A stretch of 64,000 bases of DNA, from the NCBI GenBank assembly GCA_965279115.1, contig OZ257137.1, forward strand, positions 4,836,001-4,900,000, written 5' to 3'. Below, piece after piece: positions 36,009 through 44,268 of this stretch; positions within the stretch are counted from its first letter, which is position 1; each line of letters starts with the position of its first letter. This DNA comes from JAEUOS01 sp965279115. Its GTDB lineage: Bacteria; Pseudomonadota; Gammaproteobacteria; Burkholderiales; JAEUOS01. The notes beneath the pieces are model-generated. The model saw only the letters and a program-made list of their open reading frames with translations. It made no database searches and was not told the origin of the DNA. A program made the position numbers and the translations under genes.

Positions 36009-36973
36009 AGCGCCGAATACTGCTCTTGGGCATGCTGGCGGCGCCGGCGGCATGGGCCCAGCCGGTCCCCGGAAAACTGCGCCGGGTGGGCGTGCTCGCA
36101 CCCAGCACGGCGGCCAAGGAAGCGATAACCCTGAAACCGTTCTTCGACCGCATGGCCGAACTGGGCTGGGTTGAGGGGCGCACGGTGGCCTACGATCGTG
36201 CCTACGCCGATGACCTGCATGACCGGCTGGCATCGCTTGCAGAAGCATTGGTGGCGCGTGCTCCGGAAGTGATCTTCGCGCCACCGGCCACGGCGGCTGT
36301 CGCTGCGTCGAGGGCGACACGTTCGATCCCCATCGCGTTCGGTTCCGTCACGGACCCGGTCTCGGCCGGGCTGGTTTCCAGCCTGGCGCGCCCAACGGGA
36401 AATGTCACCGGGATCAGCAACTATGGCGATTCGCTTGCGCCCAAGCGCCTGGAGATCCTGCTTGAACTTGTGCCGAAAGTCCGGCGTATCGGCCTCATCG
36501 CGGACCCATCAGATCCGACTACCCGCGCCGATCAGGCCGCGCTGGCGCCGATACTGGCGGCAAGCGGGTTGTCGTTGGCCGTTGCCTTGGCAAAGGGGCC
36601 CCAGGATATTGAGCAAAGCCTGGAGTCGCTGGCTTCAAAGCGCATTGATGCATTGCTGACCACGACCTCGCTCACATTCAACCTGCGCGAACAGGTCATC
36701 GCGTTCGCCGCCAGGCAACGCTGGCCAGTCGTCGGGCATCGCCCGCCCATGGCCGATGCTGGCGCACTCGCCGCATACGCTTCGTCCTTGGCGGAACAAC
36801 TGCGCCGCTCCGCCGATGTGGTCGACAAGCTGCTGAAAGGCAGAAAGCCATCTGATATCCCCATCGAACAGCCGACAATGTTTGACATGGTCATCAATCT
36901 GAAAGCGGCGCGAACTCTGGGGATCAAGGTGCCGCAGTCTGTAATGCTGCGGGCCACCAGGGTGATCGAATGA
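36005..36973 (+). CDS. ABC substrate-binding protein, array member 5
   Basis: A 322-residue near-copy of member 4, with the same signal peptide type (MKRRILLLGMLAAPAAWAQ) and the same C-terminus pattern VMLRATRVIE. Differences such as ATAAVAASRATRSIPIAFGS against APAAIAASKATSSIPIAFGT suggest drift after duplication or early specialisation. ATGA overlap on both sides. Confidence 0.92.
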   Translation: MKRRILLLGMLAAPAAWAQPVPGKLRRVGVLAPSTAAKEAITLKPFFDRMAELGWVEGRTVAYDRAYADDLHDRLASLAEALVARAPEVIFAPPATAAVAASRATRSIPIAFGSVTDPVSAGLVSSLARPTGNVTGISNYGDSLAPKRLEILLELVPKVRRIGLIADPSDPTTRADQAALAPILAASGLSLAVALAKGPQDIEQSLESLASKRIDALLTTTSLTFNLREQVIAFAARQRWPVVGHRPPMADAGALAAYASSLAEQLRRSADVVDKLLKGRKPSDIPIEQPTMFDMVINLKAARTLGIKVPQSVMLRATRVIE

Positions 36974-37953
36974 ATCGGCGCCGCCGCTTAGTGGCCGCTC
37001 TCGCCGGACTTTCCGCAGCGCCTACCCTGGCCCTTGCGCAGCCGGCGGCGCGGGTATATCGATTCGGCTGGCTGGCTTCTTCCGCGCCACGCTCCGAGCC
37101 CTACCTGCGTGTATTTGAGCAAAGGCTGCGCGAGAACGGGTTTGTGGAAGGGCGAAACCTGGTCATCGAATACCGCAACGCAGAAGGAAATCTTGACCGG
37201 CTTCCCGCACTGGCGGGTGAACTTTCGCGCCTTTCATGCGATGCGTATTTTTCTGTCGGGGTCGAGGCCGGCCTGAAGGCCCTGGTTCAGGGGACCCGTA
37301 CCACCCCCATCGTGGTGGCGGCGATTGACTACGATCCGGTGCGCGCGGGCTATGTGGCGCAGCTGGCACGGCCGGGCGGGCGGGTTACGGGCGTCACCTT
37401 CCTTCAGTCCGAACTGCCGGCCAAGCGACTCGAAATACTGGCGGAGGTGCTGCCGGGCATGAGACGTGTTGCCATCCTTGGCGACGTGGTTTCAGCCGGC
37501 CAGCTCGAGGTTGCGCAGGCAGCGGGGCGCCAGTTGGGACTGGACATGGCCGTTCACCAGTTTCGGCAAACGCCGTACCTGTACGAACAAGCCTTCGAAA
37601 CGTTCGTCCGCGAACGCAGCCAGGCCGTCCTGGTGCTGGGCTCTTCGAACTTCGTGCCGGCCCGCAAGAGAATCACGGATCTCGCCCGCAAGCACCGCCT
37701 GCCAGCCATGTTCAACAATTCGGTCTGGGTGGAAGGCTTTGGAGGGTTTGCCTCCTATGGCCCGAACTTCAACGAACTGATGGTTCGTGTTGCTGACCAG
37801 CTTGCCAAGGTGCTGAGGGGCGCCCGCCCGGAGGAACTGCCCATGGAACAGCCGAACGTGGTGGAACTGGCGGTCAATCTCGCGACCGCGCGCGCCATCG
37901 GCGTCGCCATTCCTAAGTCGATCGCCGCTCGGGCGGATCGGGTGGTTGAATGA
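36970..37953 (+). CDS. ABC substrate-binding protein, array member 6
   Basis: A 327-residue, more distant member. The signal is MNRRRRLVAALAGLSAAPTL, with cleavage near ALAQ. It has FGWLASSAPRSEPYLRVFEQ, FVEGRNLVIEYRNAEGNLDR and RPGGRVTGVTFLQSELPAKR. The C-terminus IAARADRVVE varies the array ending (GTGGTTGAATGA instead of GTGATCGAATGA). Start by ATGA overlap with member 5. Confidence 0.92.
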   Translation: MNRRRRLVAALAGLSAAPTLALAQPAARVYRFGWLASSAPRSEPYLRVFEQRLRENGFVEGRNLVIEYRNAEGNLDRLPALAGELSRLSCDAYFSVGVEAGLKALVQGTRTTPIVVAAIDYDPVRAGYVAQLARPGGRVTGVTFLQSELPAKRLEILAEVLPGMRRVAILGDVVSAGQLEVAQAAGRQLGLDMAVHQFRQTPYLYEQAFETFVRERSQAVLVLGSSNFVPARKRITDLARKHRLPAMFNNSVWVEGFGGFASYGPNFNELMVRVADQLAKVLRGARPEELPMEQPNVVELAVNLATARAIGVAIPKSIAARADRVVE

Positions 37954-38069
37954 GCAATGCCGCCGATGCGCTGCGGCGTTCGCGCCCAATAGTGGCTTGC
38001 AGGTCCGGCCTGACTGCGTCGAAAGGACTATCCTCAGGTTTTGGCCAAGCGCATTTAGGGAACCAAGGA

Positions 38070-39050
38070 ATGAAAGTTCGACGCCGCTTGCTGGCCGCCG
38101 CGCTCGCGTTGCCCTGGGGGCTGTCGGCTGCCATTGCCCGCGCACAGCCGAAAGTCTGGCGTATCGGCCTCATGCATGTGGGTGACGACCATGTACCGCC
38201 TTCGTACAAGCCGCTGCTCGAAGGCATGCGCGCCCTCGGATTCGAGGAGGGGCGCAACGTGCGCTATGACTTTCGCAACGCGAAGGATGATCCGGCCGCG
38301 GCGGCAGCGGCAGCGGCATTTGTTCGTGACCAGGTCGACCTCATCATCGCTTTCGACCATGAGGCCTGCCTGGCAGCGCATCGCGCGACCGCCACGCTGC
38401 CGATCGTGATGATCCACGCCGCCAACCCGGTCGCGGGCGGTTTCGCGAAAAGCCTCGCGCGTCCCGGATTGAACATGACCGGCTTCGCCGGCCGTCCGGA
38501 GTTGCCCGCCAAGGAAATGGAAATCCTCAAGGAGATCGCGCCGAAGTGGACCCGCGTGCTGTTGCTGTTCGATTCACGCGACCCGGCCTCGCTGGGGCAG
38601 CGGGAGGACGCGCGCATGGCTGCGAAAAGGCTCGGCGTCACGCTTCTCGAGCGCGACGTGCCGACCGATTCCGCGTCGGTGGCTCAGGTGTTTGCGCGGC
38701 TCAAGCGCGGCGATGCCGAGGCGGTGCTGTTTGCCTCCAACCCCTTGCGCCACCGCTTCCAGAGCCAGGTGTTCAGGCTAGCCAACGAGCTCGGCATGGC
38801 CATCGCGGCGAGCCGCAAGGACGTGGTGGAGCAGGGCGCGCTGTTTTCCTACAGTTACGAATTTGCCAAGATCGGCAACGCGGCGGCCTCGCGCTACGTG
38901 GCCCCGGTATTGCGTGGCACCAAACCGGGCGACTTGCCGATCGAGGAAGTGACCGAGTACGAACTGGTGGTCAACCGCGGCACGGCCAAGAAGCTTGGGC
39001 TGGTGGTGCCTTCGGCGGTCCTGTTGCGGGCCGAGCGGGTGATCGAATGA
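38070..39050 (+). CDS. ABC substrate-binding protein, array member 7
   Basis: A 326-residue member. ATG 38070 is chosen because it begins a proper signal peptide (MKVRRRLLAAALALPWGLSA) and has TTAGGG upstream. An in-frame ATG at 37950 overlaps the previous stop as ATGA, but would add 40 residues without family character before the signal. The protein has an odd stretch of Ala (PAAAAAAAAF) in the first lobe and ends LLRAERVIE. It is the only member separated from its neighbour, by 116 bases. Confidence 0.88.
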   Translation: MKVRRRLLAAALALPWGLSAAIARAQPKVWRIGLMHVGDDHVPPSYKPLLEGMRALGFEEGRNVRYDFRNAKDDPAAAAAAAAFVRDQVDLIIAFDHEACLAAHRATATLPIVMIHAANPVAGGFAKSLARPGLNMTGFAGRPELPAKEMEILKEIAPKWTRVLLLFDSRDPASLGQREDARMAAKRLGVTLLERDVPTDSASVAQVFARLKRGDAEAVLFASNPLRHRFQSQVFRLANELGMAIAASRKDVVEQGALFSYSYEFAKIGNAAASRYVAPVLRGTKPGDLPIEEVTEYELVVNRGTAKKLGLVVPSAVLLRAERVIE

Positions 39051-40030
39051 AACATCCCGTTCGCCGCTCGTTGCTGATCGCGGGTCTCGGCGGCCTGGTC
39101 CCGAGAGCGGGATTTGGTCAAACCGATCGCATGCGGGTGATCGGCTACATCACCCCGGCTGCGCAGGCGTCGTTGCGCGACGAGGTCTTCCGCAAGGGGC
39201 TGCGCGACCTCGGCTGGACGGAAGGGCGCAACCTGCGCATCGAGTACCGGCGCGGCGCCAACGAGGTGGGAAAGCTGCGCGCAATGGCCGACGAACTGGT
39301 GCGAATGAACGTGGACATGATCGTGGCGCAGTCCACGCCCGCGGTGCATGCGGCGCGGGATGCGGTGGCCGGCACGGCGGTTCCGCTGGTGGTGATTTCA
39401 GCCGATCCGCTGGGCAGTGGCGTGGTGTCGAATCTTCGGCGCCCCGGCGGCAATATCACCGGCGTTTCGATGATGATGCCGACTCTTGTACCCAAGCGTC
39501 TGGAATTGCTGCGGGAAGTCGTACCGAAGATCGCTGTAGTCGGATTTCTCGCCCATGGTGGCGACCCGGCCGTGCCGATCTTCACCCGCGAGGTGGAAGA
39601 GGCCGGAAAACAGCTTGGCATCCGTATCGTGGTGCATGTGTCGCCCGGGCCGGCGGCGCTCGAGCAGGCATTCGAGATCATGCACAAGGCAAAGGTGGAA
39701 GCGGTCATTGTGCAGCCCCTGTGGGTCAACACTCTGGGCCTGGGGCCGCGCATCGCCGAACTGGCCACGCGCCACCGCATGCTTTCGATCGGCGATGGCG
39801 ACGGTTTCGCCGAACAGGGTGGCCTGATCTTCTACGGGCCGGATCCGCTTGCCATTTATGGCCGGCTGGCCACCTACGTGGACCGGATTCTGCGCGGAAC
39901 CAAGCCCGGCGAGATTCCGGTGGAGCAGCCCAGCAAGTTCGAGCTGGCGGTCAACATGAAGACCGCGCGCACCCTGGGGCTCAAGTTTCCGCAAAGTGTT
40001 CTGGTGCGGGCCGACCGGGTGATCGAATGA
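39047..40030 (+). CDS. ABC substrate-binding protein, array member 8
   Basis: A 327-residue last member, starting by ATGA overlap with member 7. The signal is MKHPVRRSLLIAGLGGLVPR, with cleavage near GFGQ. It has LGWTEGRNLRIEYRRGANE, LRRPGGNITGVSMMMPTL and a C-terminus LVRADRVIE. The GTGATCGAATGA junction motif is kept at its end although no ninth gene follows: the ATG there opens only a 21-codon frame (40027-40092). Confidence 0.92.
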   Translation: MKHPVRRSLLIAGLGGLVPRAGFGQTDRMRVIGYITPAAQASLRDEVFRKGLRDLGWTEGRNLRIEYRRGANEVGKLRAMADELVRMNVDMIVAQSTPAVHAARDAVAGTAVPLVVISADPLGSGVVSNLRRPGGNITGVSMMMPTLVPKRLELLREVVPKIAVVGFLAHGGDPAVPIFTREVEEAGKQLGIRIVVHVSPGPAALEQAFEIMHKAKVEAVIVQPLWVNTLGLGPRIAELATRHRMLSIGDGDGFAEQGGLIFYGPDPLAIYGRLATYVDRILRGTKPGEIPVEQPSKFELAVNMKTARTLGLKFPQSVLVRADRVIE

Positions 40031-40177
40031 TTGCCGGGCCCGCTGGTTTGATGAAGAATCCAATACCGGACCTTCCACACCCAGACCACTGAGTGCGTCG
40101 CGACAAAGCGGATTCTTTCTGGGTTCGCAGCACAGATTCGCCTTCGGATCACACCAACCATCAACAGGAGATCGCAA

Positions 40178-41449
40178 ATGAAAATCGAAACCATCGCCGT
40201 CCACGGCGGCTACAAGCCGGACCCCACCACCCACGCTGTGGCAGTGCCGATCTACCAGACGGTGGCGTACTCGTTCGACAACACGCAGCACGGCGCGGAC
40301 CTGTTCGACCTCAAGGTGCCGGGCAACATCTACACCCGCATCATGAACCCGACCCAGGACGTGCTCGAGCAGCGCGTGGCCGCCATGGAGGGCGGCATCG
40401 CCGCGCTGGCGCTGTCTTCAGGGCAGGCAGCGGTGACCTATGCCATCCAGACCATCGCGGAGGCCGGCGACAACATCGTCGCATCTTCAGCCCTGTATGG
40501 CGGCACCTACAACCTGTTCGCCCACACGCTGCCGCAATTCGGCATCGAGACGAGGTTCGCCGACTACCGCGACCCGGATTCCTTCGCCAAGCTGATCGAC
40601 GGCAAGACCAAGGCCGTGTTCGTGGAATCCATCGGCAATCCGCTCGGCAACATCACCGACTTCGCCCGGGTGGCCGAAGTCGCCCATAAGCACGGCGTGC
40701 CGCTGATCGTCGACAACACCGTGCCCAGCCCCTACCTGGTGCGCCCGTTCGAGCACGGCGCCGACATCGTGGTGCACTCGCTCACCAAATACCTGGGCGG
40801 GCACGGCAATTCGATCGGCGGCGCGATCGTCGATTCCGGCAAGTTCCCCTGGGCGGAGCACAAGGCCAAGTTCAAGCGCCTCAACGAGCCGGACGTCTCC
40901 TACCACGGCGTGGTCTATACCGAGGCCCTCGGACCGGCCGCCTACATCGGCCGCGCGCGCGTGGTGCCGCTGCGCAACATGGGCGCGGCGATCAGCCCCT
41001 TCAACGCGTTCCTGATCCTGCAGGGCATCGAAACCCTGCCGCTGCGCATGGACCGCATCTGCGCCAACACCGTGGCGGCGGCGCAATACCTGAAGGGCCA
41101 TGCCAAGGTGAAGTGGGTCAACTACGCCGGCCTGCCGGAGCATCCCAGCCACGCACTGGCGCAAAAGTACATGGGCGGACGCGCCTCGGGCCTGTTCACC
41201 TTTGGCGTTGCCGGCGGCCGCGAAGGCGGCGCGCGCTTCCAGGATGCGCTGAAGCTCATCACCCGGCTGGTCAACATCGGCGATGCCAAATCGCTGGCCT
41301 GCCACCCGGCCTCCACCACCCACCGCCAGCTGTCCGCCGAGGAACTGGCCAAGGCTGGCGTCACCGAGGATACGGTGCGGCTTTCCATCGGCATCGAACA
41401 CATCGACGACATCCGCGAAGACCTCGAGCAGGCGCTGGCGGCGGTATAG
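40178..41449 (+). CDS. metY: O-acetylhomoserine aminocarboxypropyltransferase
   Basis: A 423-residue PLP enzyme of the Cys/Met metabolism family. It joins sulfide (or methanethiol) to O-acetylhomoserine to make homocysteine (or methionine). The PLP-binding Lys204 is in SLTKYLGGHG; the MetY-specific start AVHGGYKPDPTT and the insertion regions fit its 420-residue length rather than the shorter MetB/MetZ. AGGAG lies 7 bases before ATG 40178. A hairpin 2 bases after the stop may end transcription. Confidence 0.94.
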   Translation: MKIETIAVHGGYKPDPTTHAVAVPIYQTVAYSFDNTQHGADLFDLKVPGNIYTRIMNPTQDVLEQRVAAMEGGIAALALSSGQAAVTYAIQTIAEAGDNIVASSALYGGTYNLFAHTLPQFGIETRFADYRDPDSFAKLIDGKTKAVFVESIGNPLGNITDFARVAEVAHKHGVPLIVDNTVPSPYLVRPFEHGADIVVHSLTKYLGGHGNSIGGAIVDSGKFPWAEHKAKFKRLNEPDVSYHGVVYTEALGPAAYIGRARVVPLRNMGAAISPFNAFLILQGIETLPLRMDRICANTVAAAQYLKGHAKVKWVNYAGLPEHPSHALAQKYMGGRASGLFTFGVAGGREGGARFQDALKLITRLVNIGDAKSLACHPASTTHRQLSAEELAKAGVTEDTVRLSIGIEHIDDIREDLEQALAAV

Positions 41450-41451
41450 GC

Positions 41452-41479
41452 ATCAGGGCACCGGCACGGGTGCCCTGAT
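41452..41479 (+). terminator. Hairpin after metY
   Basis: Perfect 11-base arms ATCAGGGCACC (41452-41462) and GGTGCCCTGAT (41469-41479) with loop GGCACG. There is no T-run after it, so it may be a weak or factor-assisted terminator, or an mRNA-stabilising structure. It separates metY from the second kinase operon, whose start is 37 bases on. Confidence 0.6.
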
Positions 41480-41515
41480 TGGCTACACTATCGAAAATTT
41501 CGTGAAGGCAGTCTG

Positions 41516-43897
41516 ATGTCCGCTGCGGTACCGGTTTCTCCCGCCAAACCTGCCGATATCCGTCGCGGGCGCCTGTTTCGCCGCTATTTCCTGTTCATCA
41601 TGGCGCTGGTGTGCGGCGCGCTGCTGGCCAGCGGCGGCATCAGCCTGTATGCGTCCTACCAGGAAAACCGCGCCGGGCTGGCACGCCTGCAGAAGGAAAA
41701 GGCGGTATCCGCCGCGGCGCGCATCGAGCAGTTCGTCAAGAGCATCGAGCAGCAGCTGACCTTTGCGGCCTTGCCGCAACTGGGCAGCGATGGCGCCGAA
41801 CAGCGGCGCATCGAATTCCTCAAGCTCCTGCGGCAGGCGCCGGCGGTTACCGACATCACCCAGCTCGACAACAACGGGCAGGAAGTGCTGGCGGTATCGC
41901 GCCTTTCGATGGATACCGCCGGCGGCTCCAAGGATCGGTCGAAGGACCCGGCATTCACCAATGCCAAGCCCGGCAAGCCATGGTTCGGGCCGGTGTATTT
42001 CCGCAAGGAGACCGAACCCTATTTCACGGTGGGTTTGCGTGCCGGCGGCGGCGTCACGGTCGCGGAAGTCAACCTCAAGTTCGTCTGGGACGTGGTCTCG
42101 CGCATCCGCGTGGGCGAAAAGGGCAAGGCCTATGTGGTAGACAACCGGGGGCAACTGGTGGCCGACCCCGACATCGGCCTGGTGTTGCGCAAGACAGACC
42201 TTTCCTCCCTGGAGCAGGTCAAGGCGGCGCTGGGCGGCAAGGGCGAGGATGAACCTGCCCTGATGGCCCGGTCACTCGGTGGCGCAGAAGTGCTGACCGC
42301 ATGGTCGGCCATCGAGACCCTCGGCTGGGAGGTTTTCGTGGAGCAGCCGGTCTCCGAGGTGTACGCGACGCTCAACGCGACGATCGTGCGCACCGGCCTG
42401 TTGCTTTTGGCCGGCCTGGTTGTATCCGCGGTTGTTTCCACCTTCCTTGCGCGCAGCATGGTGCGCCCGATCCGGATCCTGCAGGATGGCGCGCAGCGTA
42501 TCGGCGCAGGCGAACTCGAGCAGCGCATCGAGGTTCGCACCAACGATGAACTTGAGTCGCTGGCCGAACAATTCAACCAGATGACCGTGCAACTGCAGGA
42601 ATCGTATAGCGGTCTGGAGCGGAAGGTTGACGAACGCACCCGCGAGCTATCCCGAGCCCTGGAAAACCAGACCGCCACCGCCGAGATCCTGCGCGTGATC
42701 AGCGCCTCGCCGTCGGACGTGGCGCCGGTTTTCGAGGCGATCGTCAGGAACGCATTGCGGCTCCTCGACACCTCGTTCGCCTTTGTGCTGCTGCGTGACG
42801 GCGATGTGTATCGCTTCGGAGCCTTCACCGGAGACCTGCCTCCGGGCGCCGGCGAGTTGCCGGCCACTGTGCCGGTGGACCCGGACGGCAATTTCCCCTC
42901 GCGCGTGATGCTCGACAGGAAGACCCTGCACATTCCCGACTGGGACGCGATCACCCTGCCGCAACATGAGCAGGCCGTGCGGCGCATCCTCGGTGTACGG
43001 GCGACGCTGATGTTGCCGATGCTGCGTGACCAGACCTGCATCGGCACGCTCGCGGTCGGCCAGAAGGCGCCGCGCGTTTTCACTGAAGCCGAGATCGCGC
43101 TGCTGGGGTCGTTCGTCGATCAGGCGATGATCGGTATCGAGAACGTGCGCCTGTTCCGCGAGATCCAGGAGAAGAGCCACCAGCTCGAAATGGCCAACCA
43201 GCACAAGTCGGAGTTCCTGGCCAACATGAGCCACGAATTGCGCACGCCCCTGAACGCGGTGATCGGCTTCTCCGAGGTGTTGATCGAAGGCATGTTCGGC
43301 GAGATGAACGAGAAGCAGCTCGACTACGTGCAGGACATCCATTCCTCCGGCCGCCACCTGCTTTCGCTGATCAACGACATCCTCGACCTGTCCAAGATCG
43401 AGGCCGGGCGCATGGACCTGGAAGTGACCACGTTCAACCTGCCGGGTGCAGTCGACAACGCCGTCACCCTGGTACGCGAGCGCGCCCAGCGCCACGGCAT
43501 TGAATTGCGCACCGAGGTGCTCGAATCGCTGGGCGACTACAGCGGCGACGAGCGCAAGTTCAAGCAGATCATGCTCAACCTCCTCTCGAACGCGGTCAAG
43601 TTCACCGGCGACGGTGGCAAGGTGACGGTCAAGGCGCATTTCGGCGCCGAGGGCATCGAGGTGTCGGTGGCCGACACCGGCATCGGCATCGCGCCGGAAG
43701 ACCAGCCCAAGGTGTTCGAGGAGTTCGTGCAGGTGGGCAGCAACTACGCCACCAAGCGCGAGGGCACCGGACTGGGACTGCCGCTGGCCAAGCGCTTCGC
43801 GGAACTGCATGGCGGGCGCATGTGGCTGGAAAGCGAGCCGGGCGTGGGTTCAACCTTCTTTTTCAGTTTGCCAATCAGGGCGGGAGCAACGGCATGA
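41516..43897 (+). CDS. Membrane sensor histidine kinase (Cache-HAMP-GAF-HisKA-HATPase)
   Basis: A 793-residue kinase. Span 1 is at about residues 22-46. A periplasmic Cache-like domain covers about 50-290 (FGPVYFRKETEPYFTVGLR, GKAYVVDNRGQLVADPD). Span 2 lies at about 293-315, then HAMP to about 370. A GAF domain covers about 405-545, followed by HisKA (NMSHELRTPLNAVIG, His573) and HATPase_c (NLLSNAVKF, DTGIGIA, GTGLGL). The linker LENQTATAEILRVISASPSD and the GAF motif NFPSR...LHIPDW match GAF units 2, 3 and 12 of the giant kinase. The receiver gene overlaps its stop by 4 bases. Confidence 0.92.
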   Translation: MSAAVPVSPAKPADIRRGRLFRRYFLFIMALVCGALLASGGISLYASYQENRAGLARLQKEKAVSAAARIEQFVKSIEQQLTFAALPQLGSDGAEQRRIEFLKLLRQAPAVTDITQLDNNGQEVLAVSRLSMDTAGGSKDRSKDPAFTNAKPGKPWFGPVYFRKETEPYFTVGLRAGGGVTVAEVNLKFVWDVVSRIRVGEKGKAYVVDNRGQLVADPDIGLVLRKTDLSSLEQVKAALGGKGEDEPALMARSLGGAEVLTAWSAIETLGWEVFVEQPVSEVYATLNATIVRTGLLLLAGLVVSAVVSTFLARSMVRPIRILQDGAQRIGAGELEQRIEVRTNDELESLAEQFNQMTVQLQESYSGLERKVDERTRELSRALENQTATAEILRVISASPSDVAPVFEAIVRNALRLLDTSFAFVLLRDGDVYRFGAFTGDLPPGAGELPATVPVDPDGNFPSRVMLDRKTLHIPDWDAITLPQHEQAVRRILGVRATLMLPMLRDQTCIGTLAVGQKAPRVFTEAEIALLGSFVDQAMIGIENVRLFREIQEKSHQLEMANQHKSEFLANMSHELRTPLNAVIGFSEVLIEGMFGEMNEKQLDYVQDIHSSGRHLLSLINDILDLSKIEAGRMDLEVTTFNLPGAVDNAVTLVRERAQRHGIELRTEVLESLGDYSGDERKFKQIMLNLLSNAVKFTGDGGKVTVKAHFGAEGIEVSVADTGIGIAPEDQPKVFEEFVQVGSNYATKREGTGLGLPLAKRFAELHGGRMWLESEPGVGSTFFFSLPIRAGATA

Positions 43898-44268
43898 GCA
43901 GGATCCTGATCGTCGAGGACAACGAGAAGAACATGAAGCTGCTGCGCGATGTGCTGGGCTTCAAGAAGCATGAGGTGCTCGAGGCGGTGGACGGCGAGAC
44001 CGGCGTCACCATGGCCACCGAGCAGATGCCCGACCTGGTGTTGATGGACATCCAGTTGCCCGGCATCAACGGCGTGGAGGCGTTGCGGCAGTTGCGCGCC
44101 AACCCGGCCACGGCGAAGATCCCGGTCATCGCCGTCACCGCCTCGGTGATGGACCAGGACCGGCGCCAGATCATCGAGGCCGGTTTCGACGCTTTTGTGA
44201 GCAAGCCCGTCAATCTCAAGGAATTCATGGCGGCGGTGGATGCCGCCCTGGCGGGCAAGGCCGCATGA
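43894..44268 (+). CDS. Single-domain response regulator (DivK/CheY-like)
   Basis: A 124-residue receiver: ILIVEDNEKN, phospho-acceptor Asp52 in LVLMDIQLPG, Thr in AVTASVM and Lys in SKPVN. There is no output domain. It overlaps the kinase before it and the cyclase gene after it by 4 bases each (ATGA). It may act as a phosphate shuttle or sink between the kinase and the two multi-domain receivers downstream. Confidence 0.92.
   Translation: MSRILIVEDNEKNMKLLRDVLGFKKHEVLEAVDGETGVTMATEQMPDLVLMDIQLPGINGVEALRQLRANPATAKIPVIAVTASVMDQDRRQIIEAGFDAFVSKPVNLKEFMAAVDAALAGKAA

Larger units (their letters stand above)
32064..40030 (+). repeat. Array of eight tandem paralogous binding-protein genes
   Basis: Eight same-strand genes of about 1 kb each with a junction of stop and start in GTGATCGAATGA (members 1/2, 2/3, 3/4, 4/5, 5/6 and 7/8, and after 8; GTGGTTGAATGA at 6/7). 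No permease or ATPase gene lies inside or next to the array. Similarity ranges from near-copies (4 and 5, then 2) to clearly diverged (3, 6, 7, 8), so the array is old with some recent duplication. Confidence 0.9.

Noticed and set aside
40027..40092. A 21-codon frame after array member 8 as a real small gene
   Set aside because: No family character and no conservation evidence; it is explained by the copied junction motif.
41452..41479. The metY hairpin as a strong intrinsic terminator
   Set aside because: There is no T-run after the perfect stem, so only a weak or factor-assisted terminator is claimed.
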